Of a stretch of DNA of 64,000 bases, positions 39,210-49,471 are shown one piece after another. Each line of letters opens with the position of its first letter. Within the stretch, counting starts at the first letter, position 1. This DNA is from Ancrocorticia sp. GTDB lineage: Bacteria > Actinomycetota > Actinomycetes > Actinomycetales > Actinomycetaceae. Both the position numbers and the translations under genes were made by a program. The stretch spans positions 62,001-126,000 of the forward strand of contig JALCLX010000002.1 in the NCBI GenBank assembly GCA_022648165.1. Direction: 5' to 3'. The notes under the pieces were generated by a model. It ran no database searches. It was not told the DNA's origin and was given only the letters and a program-made list of their open reading frames with translations.

Positions 39210-40067
39210 TCAATCCTTCCATTGCGCCCACAACCAGCGCGCGCGACCCGCCAGGTCTACTCCCGTGCGCGCGCTCTGGAAACCTGTTTCCAGAGCCTCG
39301 CTGCGCAACGCCTCGCCCTGCTCTTCAGCGTGTTCCATGACGAGGATACCGCGCGGCCGCAGCAAATGCGCTGCTCGGGCAACGAGTTGGCGCGGAAGCT
39401 CCAGGCCATCCTTCCCGCCTCCCCACAGAGCAAGTGGCGGATCCGCCACGACATCGCGCGGAAGATTGGCGGTTGGAGGAACGTATGGAGGATTCGCGAC
39501 GACGACGTCGCACGCGTGCGCAAGCTCCGGAAGTGCCGTGCGCGCATCTCCACGAACAAGCGTTACCACACTCCCGTATTTCGCATTGTTCACCGTTGCC
39601 ACCGCAAGCGCCTCGGGAGAGATTTCCACTCCGTATACCCGAGTGCCGGGAAGCTCTGTAGCGACAGACAGCGCGATAGCCCCACTGCCCGTGCACAGGT
39701 CCACAACACACGCACTGCCGTGAACCGATAGTGCAGTACGCGCGGCATCGATCGCGGCCTGCGCTACCAGTTCCGTTTCCGGCCGCACAATGAAGCAACC
39801 AGGGCGGCTAACCAGCTCCAAGTACCGGAAGTACATCGTGCCTGTGATGTGCTGCAACGGAATCCCCGCGCAACGCTGCGCGATGGCAGCATCGTACCGT
39901 TGGATAGTATACTGATCCGGATCGGGAGCTATCTCCGGCTGTGCGCCTGCGATGTATTCTGCCAACAAACGCGCATTGACGTCAGCAGAAGATACCCCTG
40001 CATCACGCAGCACCTGGGCTCCCTGCCCGATAAGACGGAGCCACGGCTGAAGGCGCGAAACGTTCAT
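39210..40067 (-). CDS. prmC: Release factor glutamine N5-methyltransferase PrmC
   Basis: A 285-residue SAM-dependent methyltransferase that modifies the Gln of the GGQ motif in peptide release factors. SAM-binding DLCTGSGAIALSVATELPG and the catalytic NPPY (VVANPPYVPP) are present. The start abuts the stop of prfA, which encodes its substrate. The N-terminal helical domain is family-like. Confidence 0.94.
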   Translation of the reverse strand: MNVSRLQPWLRLIGQGAQVLRDAGVSSADVNARLLAEYIAGAQPEIAPDPDQYTIQRYDAAIAQRCAGIPLQHITGTMYFRYLELVSRPGCFIVRPETELVAQAAIDAARTALSVHGSACVVDLCTGSGAIALSVATELPGTRVYGVEISPEALAVATVNNAKYGSVVTLVRGDARTALPELAHACDVVVANPPYVPPTANLPRDVVADPPLALWGGGKDGLELPRQLVARAAHLLRPRGILVMEHAEEQGEALRSEALETGFQSARTGVDLAGRARWLWAQWKD

Positions 40068-41165
40068 CTATTCTTCCGCAGCCAGGCGCGCGGCTTCATC
40101 CATCTGCCGCGCCGAATCGATCAACGGTCCCAGCTCACCAGCCAGTACCTGATCCAAGTTGTAGGCTTTATAACCCGTCCGGTGGTCCGAAATCCGGTTC
40201 TCGGGGAAGTTGTACGTGCGGATCCGTTCTGAGCGGTCCACCGTGCGCACCTGCGAGCGCCTGAGTGCCGCGTTTTCCTCCGCCTGCTGGTCCAACTGCA
40301 TTTGTCGCAATCGGGCGCGCAGCACCCGCATAGCCGATTCACGGTTTTGGATCTGCGATTTCTCATCCTGCATCGATACAACAATTCCCGTGGGCAGATG
40401 GGTAATCCGGACGGCCGAATCCGTTGTATTGACTGACTGCCCGCCCGGCCCGGACGAACGGTAGACGTCAATACGCAGATCCGAATCGTTGATCTCCACC
40501 TCACCTGGGTCATCTACCTCCGCGAATACCAGTACACCGGCAGCGGACGTGTGGATTCGCCCTTGAGATTCTGTCACTGGCACACGCTGGACGCGATGCA
40601 CTCCCGCCTCGAACTTGAGATGCGCCCACACTCCGTCCGCGGGATCTTCCGGCGGAGTTTTGCGGCGCACTGCGAGCTGCACATCCTTGAAGCCTCCGAG
40701 CTCGGTGAGGGTGGACGAGAGCACCTCCACAGTCCATCCCATTTTTTCCGCGTATCGCACATACATGCGTTCGAGATCCGCAGCAAAGAGAGCGGATTCT
40801 TCTCCCCCCTCGCCGGCCTTCACCTCAACAATCGCATCGCGGGCATCATCTGGATCGCGCGGAATCAAAACATCCTTGAGCTCTGCTTCTACCGAATCAA
40901 ACGCCTCTTGAAGTGCAGGAAGCTCTGGACGGAACAGCTCGGCATCCTCGCCGCCAGCAGCCACGATCTCTTGCGCCTCTCGCAGATCTGCTTCGGCTGC
41001 AATGTAGCGCTTGTAGACACGCACCACACGCCCCAGCTCGCTGTACTTCCGGCCGAGCGAACGCATCTTCTCGGGAGACTTGAGCACCTGCGGGCTAGAC
41101 ATCTCTTGCTCTATTCGTGCAAATTCTTCCAGATGCCCTGCGGCGATTTCCGTCTCTTTACTCAT
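40068..41165 (-). CDS. prfA: Peptide chain release factor 1
   Basis: A 365-residue RF1 that terminates translation at UAA/UAG. The GGQ loop appears in [20 protein letters not shown], and the C-terminal [17 protein letters not shown] is family-typical. GAGGAACTGAGAG lies before the ATG. It is preceded by an rpmE gene and a strong hairpin, so expression may be partly independent. Confidence 0.96.
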   Translation of the reverse strand: MSKETEIAAGHLEEFARIEQEMSSPQVLKSPEKMRSLGRKYSELGRVVRVYKRYIAAEADLREAQEIVAAGGEDAELFRPELPALQEAFDSVEAELKDVLIPRDPDDARDAIVEVKAGEGGEESALFAADLERMYVRYAEKMGWTVEVLSSTLTELGGFKDVQLAVRRKTPPEDPADGVWAHLKFEAGVHRVQRVPVTESQGRIHTSAAGVLVFAEVDDPGEVEINDSDLRIDVYRSSGPGGQSVNTTDSAVRITHLPTGIVVSMQDEKSQIQNRESAMRVLRARLRQMQLDQQAEENAALRRSQVRTVDRSERIRTYNFPENRISDHRTGYKAYNLDQVLAGELGPLIDSARQMDEAARLAAEE

Positions 41166-41204
41166 GCGTCTCTCAGTTCCTCCGTATCACATGGCATATC
41201 CTTT

Positions 41205-41253
41205 GGCTCTATGAGCCGGAACGCCGACACGGTTGAATCCCGTGCCGGCGTCC
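41205..41253 (-). terminator. Hairpins between rpmE and prfA (attenuator-like)
   Basis: On the minus strand GGACGCCGGCACGG (41240-41253) pairs with CCGTGTCGGCGTTCC (41218-41232) around a short loop, with one bulge and one G-U pair. A second small hairpin GGCTCATAGAGCC (41205-41217) follows. No U tract follows, so it may attenuate or process rather than fully terminate. Confidence 0.5.
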
Positions 41254-41267
41254 TGTGAGAGCTTGTG

Positions 41268-41480
41268 CTACTTGGTGCGCTTTCCATAGCGCGCTTCGAA
41301 GCGAGCTACGCGGCCACCAGTATCCAGGATCTTCTGCTTACCTGTATAGAACGGATGGCATGCATTGCACACGTCAACGCGAAGTGTTTCACCGGGGTAA
41401 GTAGAACGGGTATCGAATTCATTACCACACGTACACGTTACGTGAACCGGATGATAATCAGGATGAATTCCCTGCTTCAT
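41268..41480 (-). CDS. rpmE: 50S ribosomal protein bL31
   Basis: A 70-residue protein with the L31 start [20 protein letters not shown] and Cys residues placed for zinc (CTC ... CNAC), that is, the zinc-containing C+ form. The start is fixed by AAGGAG seven bases upstream. A longer open frame extends upstream but is not coding. It lies between divergent GH3 and the rho/prfA genes. Confidence 0.97.
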   Translation of the reverse strand: MKQGIHPDYHPVHVTCTCGNEFDTRSTYPGETLRVDVCNACHPFYTGKQKILDTGGRVARFEARYGKRTK

Positions 41481-41703
41481 GTGTTGCTCCTTGGATCGTT
41501 TGCGCCCCGGGTCCGCACATAAAAGCACCGCATAGGGCGGTGGCTTCTCCTGCACACGCGCACAGGCAGATGGCGGTGAACCGAAAGCCGACGCAATATT
41601 ATGACACTTTCCGGCTATGGCGCGCCAGCAGAGATCACGTGAAAAGCCTCGCATAGCGCCGCCGTATTCCCCTTCGGTGCGGCTTGCCTTTAGACTCACA
41701 TCC

Positions 41704-42924
41704 ATGAAACGCATCGTGGCGGGTGCCCTAACAGTTCTTCTTCTCGCAGCATGCACAAGCTCACTGCCCGCGCATTCGGGCCGTTCCGCATCCCTTTCGC
41801 AGCTCACCGCGACATCCGAAGCGCCCTCATCTCCCGCCACCGCGACATCCGAAGCGCCCTCATCTCCTACCACCGCGGCGTCTGCAACTCCTGCTCTCCA
41901 GGCCGCGCAGATTGTGGCCCGTATGAGCATCCCCGAACAAGTGGGGCAACTTTTTATGGTTGGTGTGCCACTCGGCAAAAATCACGACATCACACTGGAG
42001 CTGGTAAAGAACCGTTCGGTCGGCAACATCTTTCTAGCCGGGCGTAGCACGGCAAGCAGCGCTGAAGTCGCTGCCCTTGTTGCCGAATTCACCGCCTATG
42101 AACCCGCCGGGCTCGGAATGTTTGTGGCTGTGGATCAGGAAGGCGGGTACGTACAAACGCTCCAGGGCCCAGGATTTTCTGCCATTCCGACAGCGCTGGC
42201 GCAGGCCAACTCCGGGCTCACATCGCAGGAAGCCGCACTGTGGGGAGAAGAACTGGCCGCAGCTGGTGTCAACCTCAACTTAGCTCCTGTTGCAGACTTG
42301 GTCGGAACCGAACCTCCCACTGCAAACGCCCCCATTGGCTACTATGAGCGTGACTACACTACCGATCCCGCCACGATCGAAAAGTCCATTGCGGCATTCA
42401 TCACCGGAATGAATGCCGCTGGTGTTGGTACAGTCATCAAACACTTCCCCGGGCTCGGCCGTGTCACGGAGAACACGGACACAGCCGGAGGCGTTACTGA
42501 TACGTACACCACTAGAACTGACTCTTCTATCAGCATTTTTGCTGCCGGCATCCGCGACGGCGCGGCTATGGTCATGGCATCCACCGCCATCTACGCCCTC
42601 ATCGATCCAAGCAATCCGGCGGCCTTTTCCCCTGCTATAATCTCGGGGATTCTGCGCGGCGAGCTGGGATATGACGGCGTATGCATCACTGATGACGTTT
42701 CGGCAGCCGCTCAGGTAGCACACTACACTCCAGAGGAACGCGCCCTGGCTACGATCAACTCAGGGTGCGACATCATCCTTGCATCGGCCGATCCTACGCG
42801 TGCGGCCGCAATGATCGACGCAGTGACGAGTGAAGCTACACGCGACTCCAGTTTTGCCAACGAGGTGAAGGCCGACGCTACCAGAGTGGTTACTCTCAAG
42901 ATGGAGCGGGGGCTCGCGCCGTAG
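41704..42924 (+). CDS. Glycoside hydrolase family 3 lipoprotein (NagZ-related)
   Basis: A 406-residue exported lipoprotein. The signal peptide [20 protein letters not shown] has a lipobox (LAAC), followed by a repetitive linker ([20 protein letters not shown]). The GH3 barrel shows [35 protein letters not shown] and nucleophile region [13 protein letters not shown]. The NagZ DSH loop supplying a catalytic His is replaced (TDTAGGVTD), and HFPGHG reads HFPGLG. Peptidoglycan or other beta-N-acetylhexosaminides are likely substrates. The start has no Shine-Dalgarno, but TAGACT seven bases upstream could give a leaderless mRNA. Confidence 0.85.
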   Translation: MKRIVAGALTVLLLAACTSSLPAHSGRSASLSQLTATSEAPSSPATATSEAPSSPTTAASATPALQAAQIVARMSIPEQVGQLFMVGVPLGKNHDITLELVKNRSVGNIFLAGRSTASSAEVAALVAEFTAYEPAGLGMFVAVDQEGGYVQTLQGPGFSAIPTALAQANSGLTSQEAALWGEELAAAGVNLNLAPVADLVGTEPPTANAPIGYYERDYTTDPATIEKSIAAFITGMNAAGVGTVIKHFPGLGRVTENTDTAGGVTDTYTTRTDSSISIFAAGIRDGAAMVMASTAIYALIDPSNPAAFSPAIISGILRGELGYDGVCITDDVSAAAQVAHYTPEERALATINSGCDIILASADPTRAAAMIDAVTSEATRDSSFANEVKADATRVVTLKMERGLAP

Positions 42925-42938
42925 CGAGCCCCCGCTCC
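42903..42938. terminator. Bidirectional terminator shared by GH3 gene and rho
   Basis: A perfect 15-bp stem (GGAGCGGGGGCTCGC pairing with GCGAGCCCCCGCTCC) with the 6-nt loop GCCGTA spans the last codons and stop of the GH3 gene and ends 10 bp before the rho stop. It could end transcripts from both directions, though no U tract is present. Confidence 0.75.
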
Positions 42939-42947
42939 TGGCAGTAA

Positions 42948-44906
42948 TTAGTTCGCCTGCGGGCCTCCGGCCTGCATCGAGCGCATGATCTGAACCAAGA
43001 ACTCGGCATTCGATTCCGTCTTACGCAACCGGCCGAGGAAAAAGTCAGACGCCTCATTCACATCGAGCGTCCCAAGAGCACGGCGCAATTGCCAGATCAC
43101 TTTGAGCTCTTCCGCGGAGAACAACAGCTCCTCGCGTCGTGTCCCCGAAGCGTTGACGTCAATGGCGGGGAAGATACGCCGGTCGGCCAATTGACGCGAC
43201 AAGCGCAGCTCCATATTCCCGGTACCCTTGAACTCTTCAAAGATCACTTCGTCCATCTTTGAGCCAGTCTCAACCAACGCGGATGCGATGATCGTCAGCG
43301 AGCCGCCATTCTCGATATTTCGAGCAGCTCCGAAGAACTTCTTTGGAGGATAGAGCGCGGCCGCGTCTACGCCACCTGAGAGAATACGGCCTGAGGCTGG
43401 AGCCGCCAGGTTGTACGCCCGCGAAAGCCGCGTCAAGGAGTCAAGCAGCACCACGACATCCTGACCGAGCTCCACCAGCCGTTTGGCGCGTTCGATCGCG
43501 AGCTCCGCCACAATTGTGTGATCCGATGCAGGGCGATCGAAAGTGGAAGCAATAACTTCTCCCTTTACAATTCGCCGCATATCCGTTACTTCTTCGGGCC
43601 GCTCATCCACCAGCACTACCATCAAGTGGACCTGCGGGTTATTCGTGGCGATTGCCATCGCGATTTGCTGCATCACCATCGTCTTGCCAGCCTTCGGCGG
43701 TGACACGATCAAGCCGCGTTGCCCCTTGCCGATTGGGGCAACCAGGTCAATAGCGCGCGGCGTCAATGCCTTCGATGTAGTTTCTAGCCGAAGGATTTCC
43801 TGCGGGTATAGCGGCGTCAGTTTTTGGAATTCCGGCCGTTGTAGGGAACGCTCAGGGGTGAGCGAATTTATCGTGTCCACCTGAACCAAAGGATTCAGCT
43901 TCTGGTGCTGGTTGAATTTGCGATGCTGATTGCGCCCGCGATTGTTGCTCTCAAATTCGCCACGCTGCCGAACAGCTCCCACCACGGCATCGCCGCGGCG
44001 CAAACCGAATTGCTTCACTATTTGGGGTGAAATGATCGCATCGTTGGCGCCAGGCAAATAACCGCCGGTCCGCAAGAATGCTTGGTTGCCTTCCATATCC
44101 ACGATGCCAGCTACAGGCAGAAGGACTTCTTCTTCCCGCTGCTCCTCTTCCGAAACACTCTGCTGCGCCCGCTGTTGATTCTGGTTGCGGTTTTCGCCAC
44201 CACCGCGCCGGTTGCGCCGGTTGCGCCGGTTGCGCCGCGGATTTGGCTGTTCTTCCTCGCCATGTTCCGCAGTATCAGAGTTTGGAAGGACGATCTCATC
44301 CGTTGTACGCGGCCGGTGCCGGATCTCTCGCTCGGATGATTCCTCTACGCGTTCGCCACTCGTGCCTCTACGGCGGCTGCGTGCAACCCCCGCGGTTGCC
44401 AATTCTTCTGCGACCGCCTCAATTGCCCGATCCTTGCGCTCTTCGCCATCCGGGCGTTGCAGTCTGCGATCAGGAAGCACGATCTGGTCCAGCGATATAG
44501 CACCAGCGGACGCCTTTTCGTCAGACGCGCGTACCACCGCGGCCTTGTGTGCCTCTCCAAGATCCACCGAGGATGCCGCGGCCGTACTCGCACCCTCGTG
44601 AGAATCCGATTCCGCTGCCACCGTACGCACGCGCCGCTTCCGTTCTTGCGCGGGCTTCTTCTCGTTCGCAGGCGCAGTTTGTTGCGGCTCGGCAGCGTTC
44701 GTGTTGTGGCGTTCCTCACTCACATTCTGTGCATTCTGTTTGCTTCTCCGGCCACGACGAGACGGACCACGCACCGCACGAATCTGCGCGATGAGATCCG
44801 CTTTCCGTGCCTTTGGCTCCACCTCAATCCCAAGTGACTTGGCGAGTTCCTTCAATTCGGGAAGACGCATCGTCGAAATGGCGCCGGTAGTATGGGATTC
44901 GCTCAC
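42948..44906 (-). CDS. rho: Transcription termination factor Rho
   Basis: A 652-residue RNA-dependent helicase. An N-terminal SAP-like Rho_N ([23 protein letters not shown]) is followed by a long actinobacterial insertion rich in Arg, Asn and Glu ([20 protein letters not shown]). Next come the cold-shock-type RNA-binding domain ([20 protein letters not shown]) and the ATPase core with Walker A ([17 protein letters not shown]), Walker B ([16 protein letters not shown]), Q-loop and R-loop regions. GTG 44906 has GAGGAAGGA at good distance, although the frame stays open upstream to 45095. A non-coding leader of about 250 bp separates it from thrB. Confidence 0.95.
   Translation of the reverse strand: MSESHTTGAISTMRLPELKELAKSLGIEVEPKARKADLIAQIRAVRGPSRRGRRSKQNAQNVSEERHNTNAAEPQQTAPANEKKPAQERKRRVRTVAAESDSHEGASTAAASSVDLGEAHKAAVVRASDEKASAGAISLDQIVLPDRRLQRPDGEERKDRAIEAVAEELATAGVARSRRRGTSGERVEESSEREIRHRPRTTDEIVLPNSDTAEHGEEEQPNPRRNRRNRRNRRGGGENRNQNQQRAQQSVSEEEQREEEVLLPVAGIVDMEGNQAFLRTGGYLPGANDAIISPQIVKQFGLRRGDAVVGAVRQRGEFESNNRGRNQHRKFNQHQKLNPLVQVDTINSLTPERSLQRPEFQKLTPLYPQEILRLETTSKALTPRAIDLVAPIGKGQRGLIVSPPKAGKTMVMQQIAMAIATNNPQVHLMVVLVDERPEEVTDMRRIVKGEVIASTFDRPASDHTIVAELAIERAKRLVELGQDVVVLLDSLTRLSRAYNLAAPASGRILSGGVDAAALYPPKKFFGAARNIENGGSLTIIASALVETGSKMDEVIFEEFKGTGNMELRLSRQLADRRIFPAIDVNASGTRREELLFSAEELKVIWQLRRALGTLDVNEASDFFLGRLRKTESNAEFLVQIMRSMQAGGPQAN
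44204..44238 (-). repeat. 9-bp tandem repeats coding the Arg/Asn tract of Rho
   Basis: CGGTTGCGC repeats in tandem three times (about 44208-44234, with flanking partial units) and encodes Arg-Asn-Arg repeats in the RNA-binding insertion of Rho. It is in frame and so may vary in copy number. Confidence 0.75.
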
Positions 44907-45156
44907 GAGGTTCCTTCCTCGGAAAGTCAGAGTAATAGCTGACGTTCGTCTGTGCCAGTCCATGCTGGCGATCTCTTTGATGAAATGATGCCGACGACCT
45001 GTGGCGGGTTCGCCATAATGCAGGTTCTCAACGCGGTACCGACCGGGGCGCGGAATGCCGCGACATCTCCGGTGCGTGTTCAACATTAGCAGCAAAGCTG
45101 GCCCTACGTATACCGCAAAGACGTGACATCCAAGACTCTCAGCCGTCTATGTCCGC

Positions 45157-46047
45157 TCACTGCACAATATGAGCTCCACGTCCAATTGAACTCAATACTA
45201 CGTGGAAGCCCCGAGACTCCATGATGCGTGACGTCTCCGGATCGAGAGTACCAAAGACCAACAAAGACGGGCCGGCGCCGGACACCACAGTGGGCCATCC
45301 TGCCCCGCGAAGCCACCGCAACGCGTCTGCCGATGCTTGCATTGCGTCCGCCCGGTAATCCTGATGCAGCTTGTCCTGCGTGGCTTGCCACAACAGATCT
45401 GGCCGGTGTTCGAGGGCCACCACCAGTAATGCGGCCCGTGACGCATTGAACGCGGCATCTGCATGCGGAACTTCAGCAGGCAATACTGCACGTGCCGTTT
45501 CTGTCAACAACTCAGCATCTGGAACCAACAGTGTTGCGGTCACATCCGGAGAAACGCGCAACGGTACAGCCTGCGGTACACCTTTCTCCATCCACGCGAC
45601 CACCGCACCCCCGTATATTGCAGGCGCAGCATTGTCCGGATGGCCTTCGAATTCCGTAGCGACACGCAGCATGGCGGCATCGTCGAAAAGCTCCGGATCG
45701 CGCATCAAACCGCGCACTAACATGAGCCCAGCAACGACGGCCGCAGCAGACGAACCCAAGCCTCTCCCCTGTGGGATCCCATTCCGGCACGTAAGCTCGA
45801 TACCACTTTGAGGCAGGCCGGCAACGTCCAAACCTCGTCGCAATGCGCGCACCACAAGGTGCGAATCGTCATCCGGCAGGTTTCCCTGGCCCTCGCCGAA
45901 AATCCGCACACGCGTCTTTCCAGTGGTCAAACGGACAGACACCTCGTCCCACACAGAATGAGCCATCCCCATGCAGTCGAAGCCCGGTCCTAAATTGCCT
46001 GACGTCGCCGGCACCCGCACCCGGGCCGTATCACGCGCGAAGCCCAT
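45157..46047 (-). CDS. thrB: Homoserine kinase
   Basis: A 296-residue GHMP kinase that phosphorylates L-homoserine. Motif 1 reads VRVPATSGNLGPGFDCMG, the ATP loop NGIPQGRGLGSSAAAVVAG, and motif 3 PTVVSGAGPSLLVFG. Its ATG overlaps the thrC stop by one base, so hom-thrC-thrB form one translationally coupled operon for threonine. Confidence 0.96.
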   Translation of the reverse strand: MGFARDTARVRVPATSGNLGPGFDCMGMAHSVWDEVSVRLTTGKTRVRIFGEGQGNLPDDDSHLVVRALRRGLDVAGLPQSGIELTCRNGIPQGRGLGSSAAAVVAGLMLVRGLMRDPELFDDAAMLRVATEFEGHPDNAAPAIYGGAVVAWMEKGVPQAVPLRVSPDVTATLLVPDAELLTETARAVLPAEVPHADAAFNASRAALLVVALEHRPDLLWQATQDKLHQDYRADAMQASADALRWLRGAGWPTVVSGAGPSLLVFGTLDPETSRIMESRGFHVVLSSIGRGAHIVQ

Positions 46048-47147
46048 TACAACCCCAACGTGCGGGCCACGGCCTCAAGCGTCGGCTCGATCGGCGTGAA
46101 ATCAAGGCTCCGGCCGCTCAACGCCGTGGCCGTGTCCTTCAGGCCATTGCCCGTCACTGTGCACACCACCGTGGCACCTGAAGGGATCTTCCCAGCATCT
46201 GCTGCCTTAAGCAGTCCTGCAATCGATGCCGCCGAGCCGGGTTCGATGAAGATGCCCACATGGGAAGCCAAGAACGCCTGAGCCGCCAAGATTTCGTCAT
46301 CAGTCACTCGATCTATCCAGCCACCCGAATCGTCGCGCGCTGCCTCCGCAAACTTCCACGACGCGGGGTTACCAATGCGGATCGCCGTCGCTACCGTCTC
46401 AGGATTCTTCACGGGGTGGCCTAGTACGAGCGGCGCCGCACCCCACGCCTGCACGCCCCACATCTGTGGCGTCTTCGTCGCCACTGGAGGCAGATGCAGT
46501 GCAGTTTCGTCCATCGACGCCAGCGTAGTGTGGCCCGCATACTCTGAATAGCCCATCCAATAGGCTGAGATGTTGCCCGCGTTGCCCACTGGAAGCACGT
46601 GTATATCCGGAGCGTCTCCCAGCGCATCCACAATCTCGAATGCGGCGGTCTTCTGCCCCTGCAAGCGATATGGATTGACCGAATTCACAAGCGCTACGGG
46701 ATAACGGTCTGTCAGCTCGCGCGCGATGCGCAGGCAGTCGTCAAAGTTGCCATCCACAGCAACAAGATGCGCGCCATGCACAATCGCCTGCGCCAGCTTG
46801 CCGGCCGCGATCTTCCCTGCGGGAAGGATGACCGCAGATTCCAGCCCTGCTGCAACCGCATACGCAGCAGCGGATGCAGAGGTGTTGCCCGTTGACGCAC
46901 ACGCGACCATCTTCGCATCGGTCTGCAACACCTGCGAGATTGCCGTGGTCATTCCGCGGTCTTTAAAGGATCCAGTGGGATTGACTCCCTCTACCTTCAC
47001 GTACACACGCGCGCCCGTTTTCTCATCCAGGGCAGGGGCATGCACCAGCGGGGTACCACCTTCTCCCAGGGTGACAATCTCATCGTCTGGCCCAAACGGC
47101 AGACGATCCTGGTATTCGCGAATAACTCCTTGCCACTGGTGGGCCAT
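46047..47147 (-). CDS. thrC: Threonine synthase
   Basis: A 366-residue PLP enzyme that converts O-phosphohomoserine to threonine. The PLP lysine lies in [16 protein letters not shown], the phosphate-binding glycine loop in [16 protein letters not shown], and [15 protein letters not shown] is present. It overlaps hom and thrB by one base on each side. Confidence 0.96.
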   Translation of the reverse strand: MAHQWQGVIREYQDRLPFGPDDEIVTLGEGGTPLVHAPALDEKTGARVYVKVEGVNPTGSFKDRGMTTAISQVLQTDAKMVACASTGNTSASAAAYAVAAGLESAVILPAGKIAAGKLAQAIVHGAHLVAVDGNFDDCLRIARELTDRYPVALVNSVNPYRLQGQKTAAFEIVDALGDAPDIHVLPVGNAGNISAYWMGYSEYAGHTTLASMDETALHLPPVATKTPQMWGVQAWGAAPLVLGHPVKNPETVATAIRIGNPASWKFAEAARDDSGGWIDRVTDDEILAAQAFLASHVGIFIEPGSAASIAGLLKAADAGKIPSGATVVCTVTGNGLKDTATALSGRSLDFTPIEPTLEAVARTLGL

Positions 47148-48445
47148 CAGGACTCCTCAACTCGAATGACGTGACGTACTCCGGAAACAAATGGCGATTC
47201 GTCAAGTTCTTCCATCGTGGCCTCAAGATCCGCCTGATTCGCCACGTGCGTCGTCACCGTAAGGCGGCACACCGGCATGCCAGTCGCATCAACCACCTTT
47301 TCCTCCGCATCCTGCCACACAGAAGAAATCGAGACGTCGTGGCGCGCAAAAACGCTTGCTACCTTAGTCAACACGCCGATCGTATCCTCGACATCCACTT
47401 CTACTTGGAAGCGCGATTCCGATTGATCGGGGCTCAGAACCGGAAGATCAGCATAAATCAACTCGCGCGGAGCGTGCCCGCCACTCACCTTGTGCGAGGC
47501 CGCTGCGACCACGTCGGACAGCACGGCAGACGCCGTGGGAGCGCCGCCAGCACCCCGCCCATAGAACATCAACCGATCCGCGGCCTCTGCCTCCACAACG
47601 ATCGCATTAAAAGGCCCATGGACTCCGGCAAGCGGATGGTTTCGAGGCACTAAAGTGGGGCCCACGTGAGCCTCGATACCGCGGCGGCGGCGCCGCGCCG
47701 TCGCAACCAACTTCACTACATAGCCGTGACGAGTTGCTGACGCAATGTCGTCGGCCGTGATATTTCTGATGCCGTGCACATGGACATCGTCCAGAGAAAC
47801 GCGAGAGTGGAAAGCGAGTGACGCGAGAATCGCGCACTTCGCAGCCGCATCCAGCCCATCCACATCCGCGCTCGGATCTGCCTCCGCATATCCCAGGCGC
47901 TGGGCATCCGCCAAAGCCTGATCGAAACTCAGGCCTCTCGTTGTCATCTCATCCAGGATGTAATTGGTGGTACCGTTCACAATGCCGAGTACCGCTGTGA
48001 TGCGATCACCCGTGAGCGATTCGCGTAAGCCGTACACTACTGGGACTGCCCCAGCCACAGCTGCTTCGTAATACAAATCCACGTTTGCTGCGGCCGCGGC
48101 ATCGTAGAGTTCGGGGCCGTGAGCCGCAAGCAACGCCTTATTACCAGTGACCACCGAAGCGCCGTGCGCAAACGCATCCAAGATGTAAGTACGCGCTGGT
48201 TCGATACCACCAATAAGTTCAATGACGATGTCTGATTGTGCTATCAACGCGCGCGCATCGGCAGTCAACAACGCCCTATCGATGACTGGATCCCGTGGAG
48301 CTTGCACATTCCGCACCGCAATACCGACCAGCGAAAGCCGCGCACCTGCGCGGGCAGCGAGGTCGTCCTCTTGTTCATGAAGCAAGCGCGCGACCTGGGT
48401 ACCCACGGTCCCACAACCGAGCAATCCAATCCTGACACTGTCCAC
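47147..48445 (-). CDS. hom: Homoserine dehydrogenase
   Basis: A 432-residue enzyme that reduces aspartate semialdehyde to homoserine. The Rossmann fold starts at [19 protein letters not shown], the catalytic region shows [14 protein letters not shown] and [18 protein letters not shown], and a C-terminal ACT domain ([20 protein letters not shown]) suggests threonine feedback. GTG 48445 with TAAGGAGG upstream is chosen over an upstream ATG at 48532, whose extra 29 residues are not family-like. Confidence 0.95.
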   Translation of the reverse strand: MDSVRIGLLGCGTVGTQVARLLHEQEDDLAARAGARLSLVGIAVRNVQAPRDPVIDRALLTADARALIAQSDIVIELIGGIEPARTYILDAFAHGASVVTGNKALLAAHGPELYDAAAAANVDLYYEAAVAGAVPVVYGLRESLTGDRITAVLGIVNGTTNYILDEMTTRGLSFDQALADAQRLGYAEADPSADVDGLDAAAKCAILASLAFHSRVSLDDVHVHGIRNITADDIASATRHGYVVKLVATARRRRRGIEAHVGPTLVPRNHPLAGVHGPFNAIVVEAEAADRLMFYGRGAGGAPTASAVLSDVVAAASHKVSGGHAPRELIYADLPVLSPDQSESRFQVEVDVEDTIGVLTKVASVFARHDVSISSVWQDAEEKVVDATGMPVCRLTVTTHVANQADLEATMEELDESPFVSGVRHVIRVEES

Positions 48446-48576
48446 AGGCCGGTCCCTCCTTACGCCGACATCTGAGCCATAGCCTACCCATATCTGTGTC
48501 TCAACGGCCTGGCCGTCCCGCAGTTTGTTCATCGCACATGCGCTAACGTGGAGATAAGCACAACGAGAGGAACACA

Positions 48577-49383
48577 GTGGTTCGAGCAGTCCGCCTTGGC
48601 AATGTGGTGATCGGTGCCGGAGAGATGAAGATCATCGTACCCATCACCCCCACAGACCAGGAAGAAGCTATCTCGCAAGCCGCCATCGCCTCCGAATCAG
48701 GCGCGGATATCGTGGAGTGGCGCGTGGACTACCTGCACGATGTCAGCATCGAAGCCGTGTGCCACATTGCAGCGATTCTCACCACGCGCGTGAAACAACC
48801 CATTCTTGCAACATTCCGCACCTCTGCTGAGGGCGGGCGTGCCATCGGCGACGACGATTACGTTCGGCTTCTCTCCACACTGATCTCCACTGGATCCATC
48901 GATGCGATCGACGTTGAATTTTTCCGCGGCACTGACACGTTCACTCCCGCTAAGCCGATCACGGAGATCTTAGAGTTTGCACGTGAACGGGGCATTCCCA
49001 CGGTCGCCTCCTATCACGACTTCTCAACGGCCCCACCGCGCGCTGAAAGCCTCGCACGCCTGGGCGCGATGGCCGATGCGGGTGCCGATATAGCCAAATT
49101 CGCATGCATGCCACAGAATGCACTAGATGTGGCCGAACTATTCGTCACCAGCGCCGAGGCCGCAGAGCGATTGGCACCGCCGCTCATCATGCTCGCCATG
49201 GGGTCTATCGGCGCCGTAAGCCGGGCAGCCGGGCATATCTTCGGATCGGCAGCCACATTCGCCATGGTGGGGGAAGCAACTGCACCCGGGCAAATGCCCA
49301 TCTCGGAACTCCGGCCCGTCGTCGCCGCATTGGAGCACTGGAGCGAACCTGCAGGCCACAAGAAACCGCGCACGTCAGCGTGA
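48577..49383 (+). CDS. aroD: Type I 3-dehydroquinate dehydratase
   Basis: A 268-residue class I enzyme that makes 3-dehydroshikimate through a Schiff base. The catalytic His appears in VASYHDFST and the Lys in ADIAKFACMPQNALD; GADIVEWRVDYL and MLAMGSIGAVSRAAG are family blocks. GTG is the start, with AGAGGAA upstream. The gene stands alone on the plus strand between hom and lysA, away from other shikimate genes, and may serve catabolic or anabolic flux. Confidence 0.93.
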   Translation: MVRAVRLGNVVIGAGEMKIIVPITPTDQEEAISQAAIASESGADIVEWRVDYLHDVSIEAVCHIAAILTTRVKQPILATFRTSAEGGRAIGDDDYVRLLSTLISTGSIDAIDVEFFRGTDTFTPAKPITEILEFARERGIPTVASYHDFSTAPPRAESLARLGAMADAGADIAKFACMPQNALDVAELFVTSAEAAERLAPPLIMLAMGSIGAVSRAAGHIFGSAATFAMVGEATAPGQMPISELRPVVAALEHWSEPAGHKKPRTSA

Positions 49384-49471
49384 GCGTCTGCCATTGTGCA
49401 GCGCAAAGCGCAGCCGCAGACCCCCAGTCCAGCTGAGGTCCTGGCCTAGCCCGCACGCTCGAGGCTGGTCC

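Noticed and set aside
41481..41978. Upstream extension of the rpmE frame
   Set aside because: bL31 starts at 41480 with a clear AAGGAG; the extension overlaps the GH3 gene and has no protein character.
44907..45095. Upstream extension of the rho frame
   Set aside because: The family N-terminus begins at GTG 44906 with a strong ribosome site; the extension is the rho leader.
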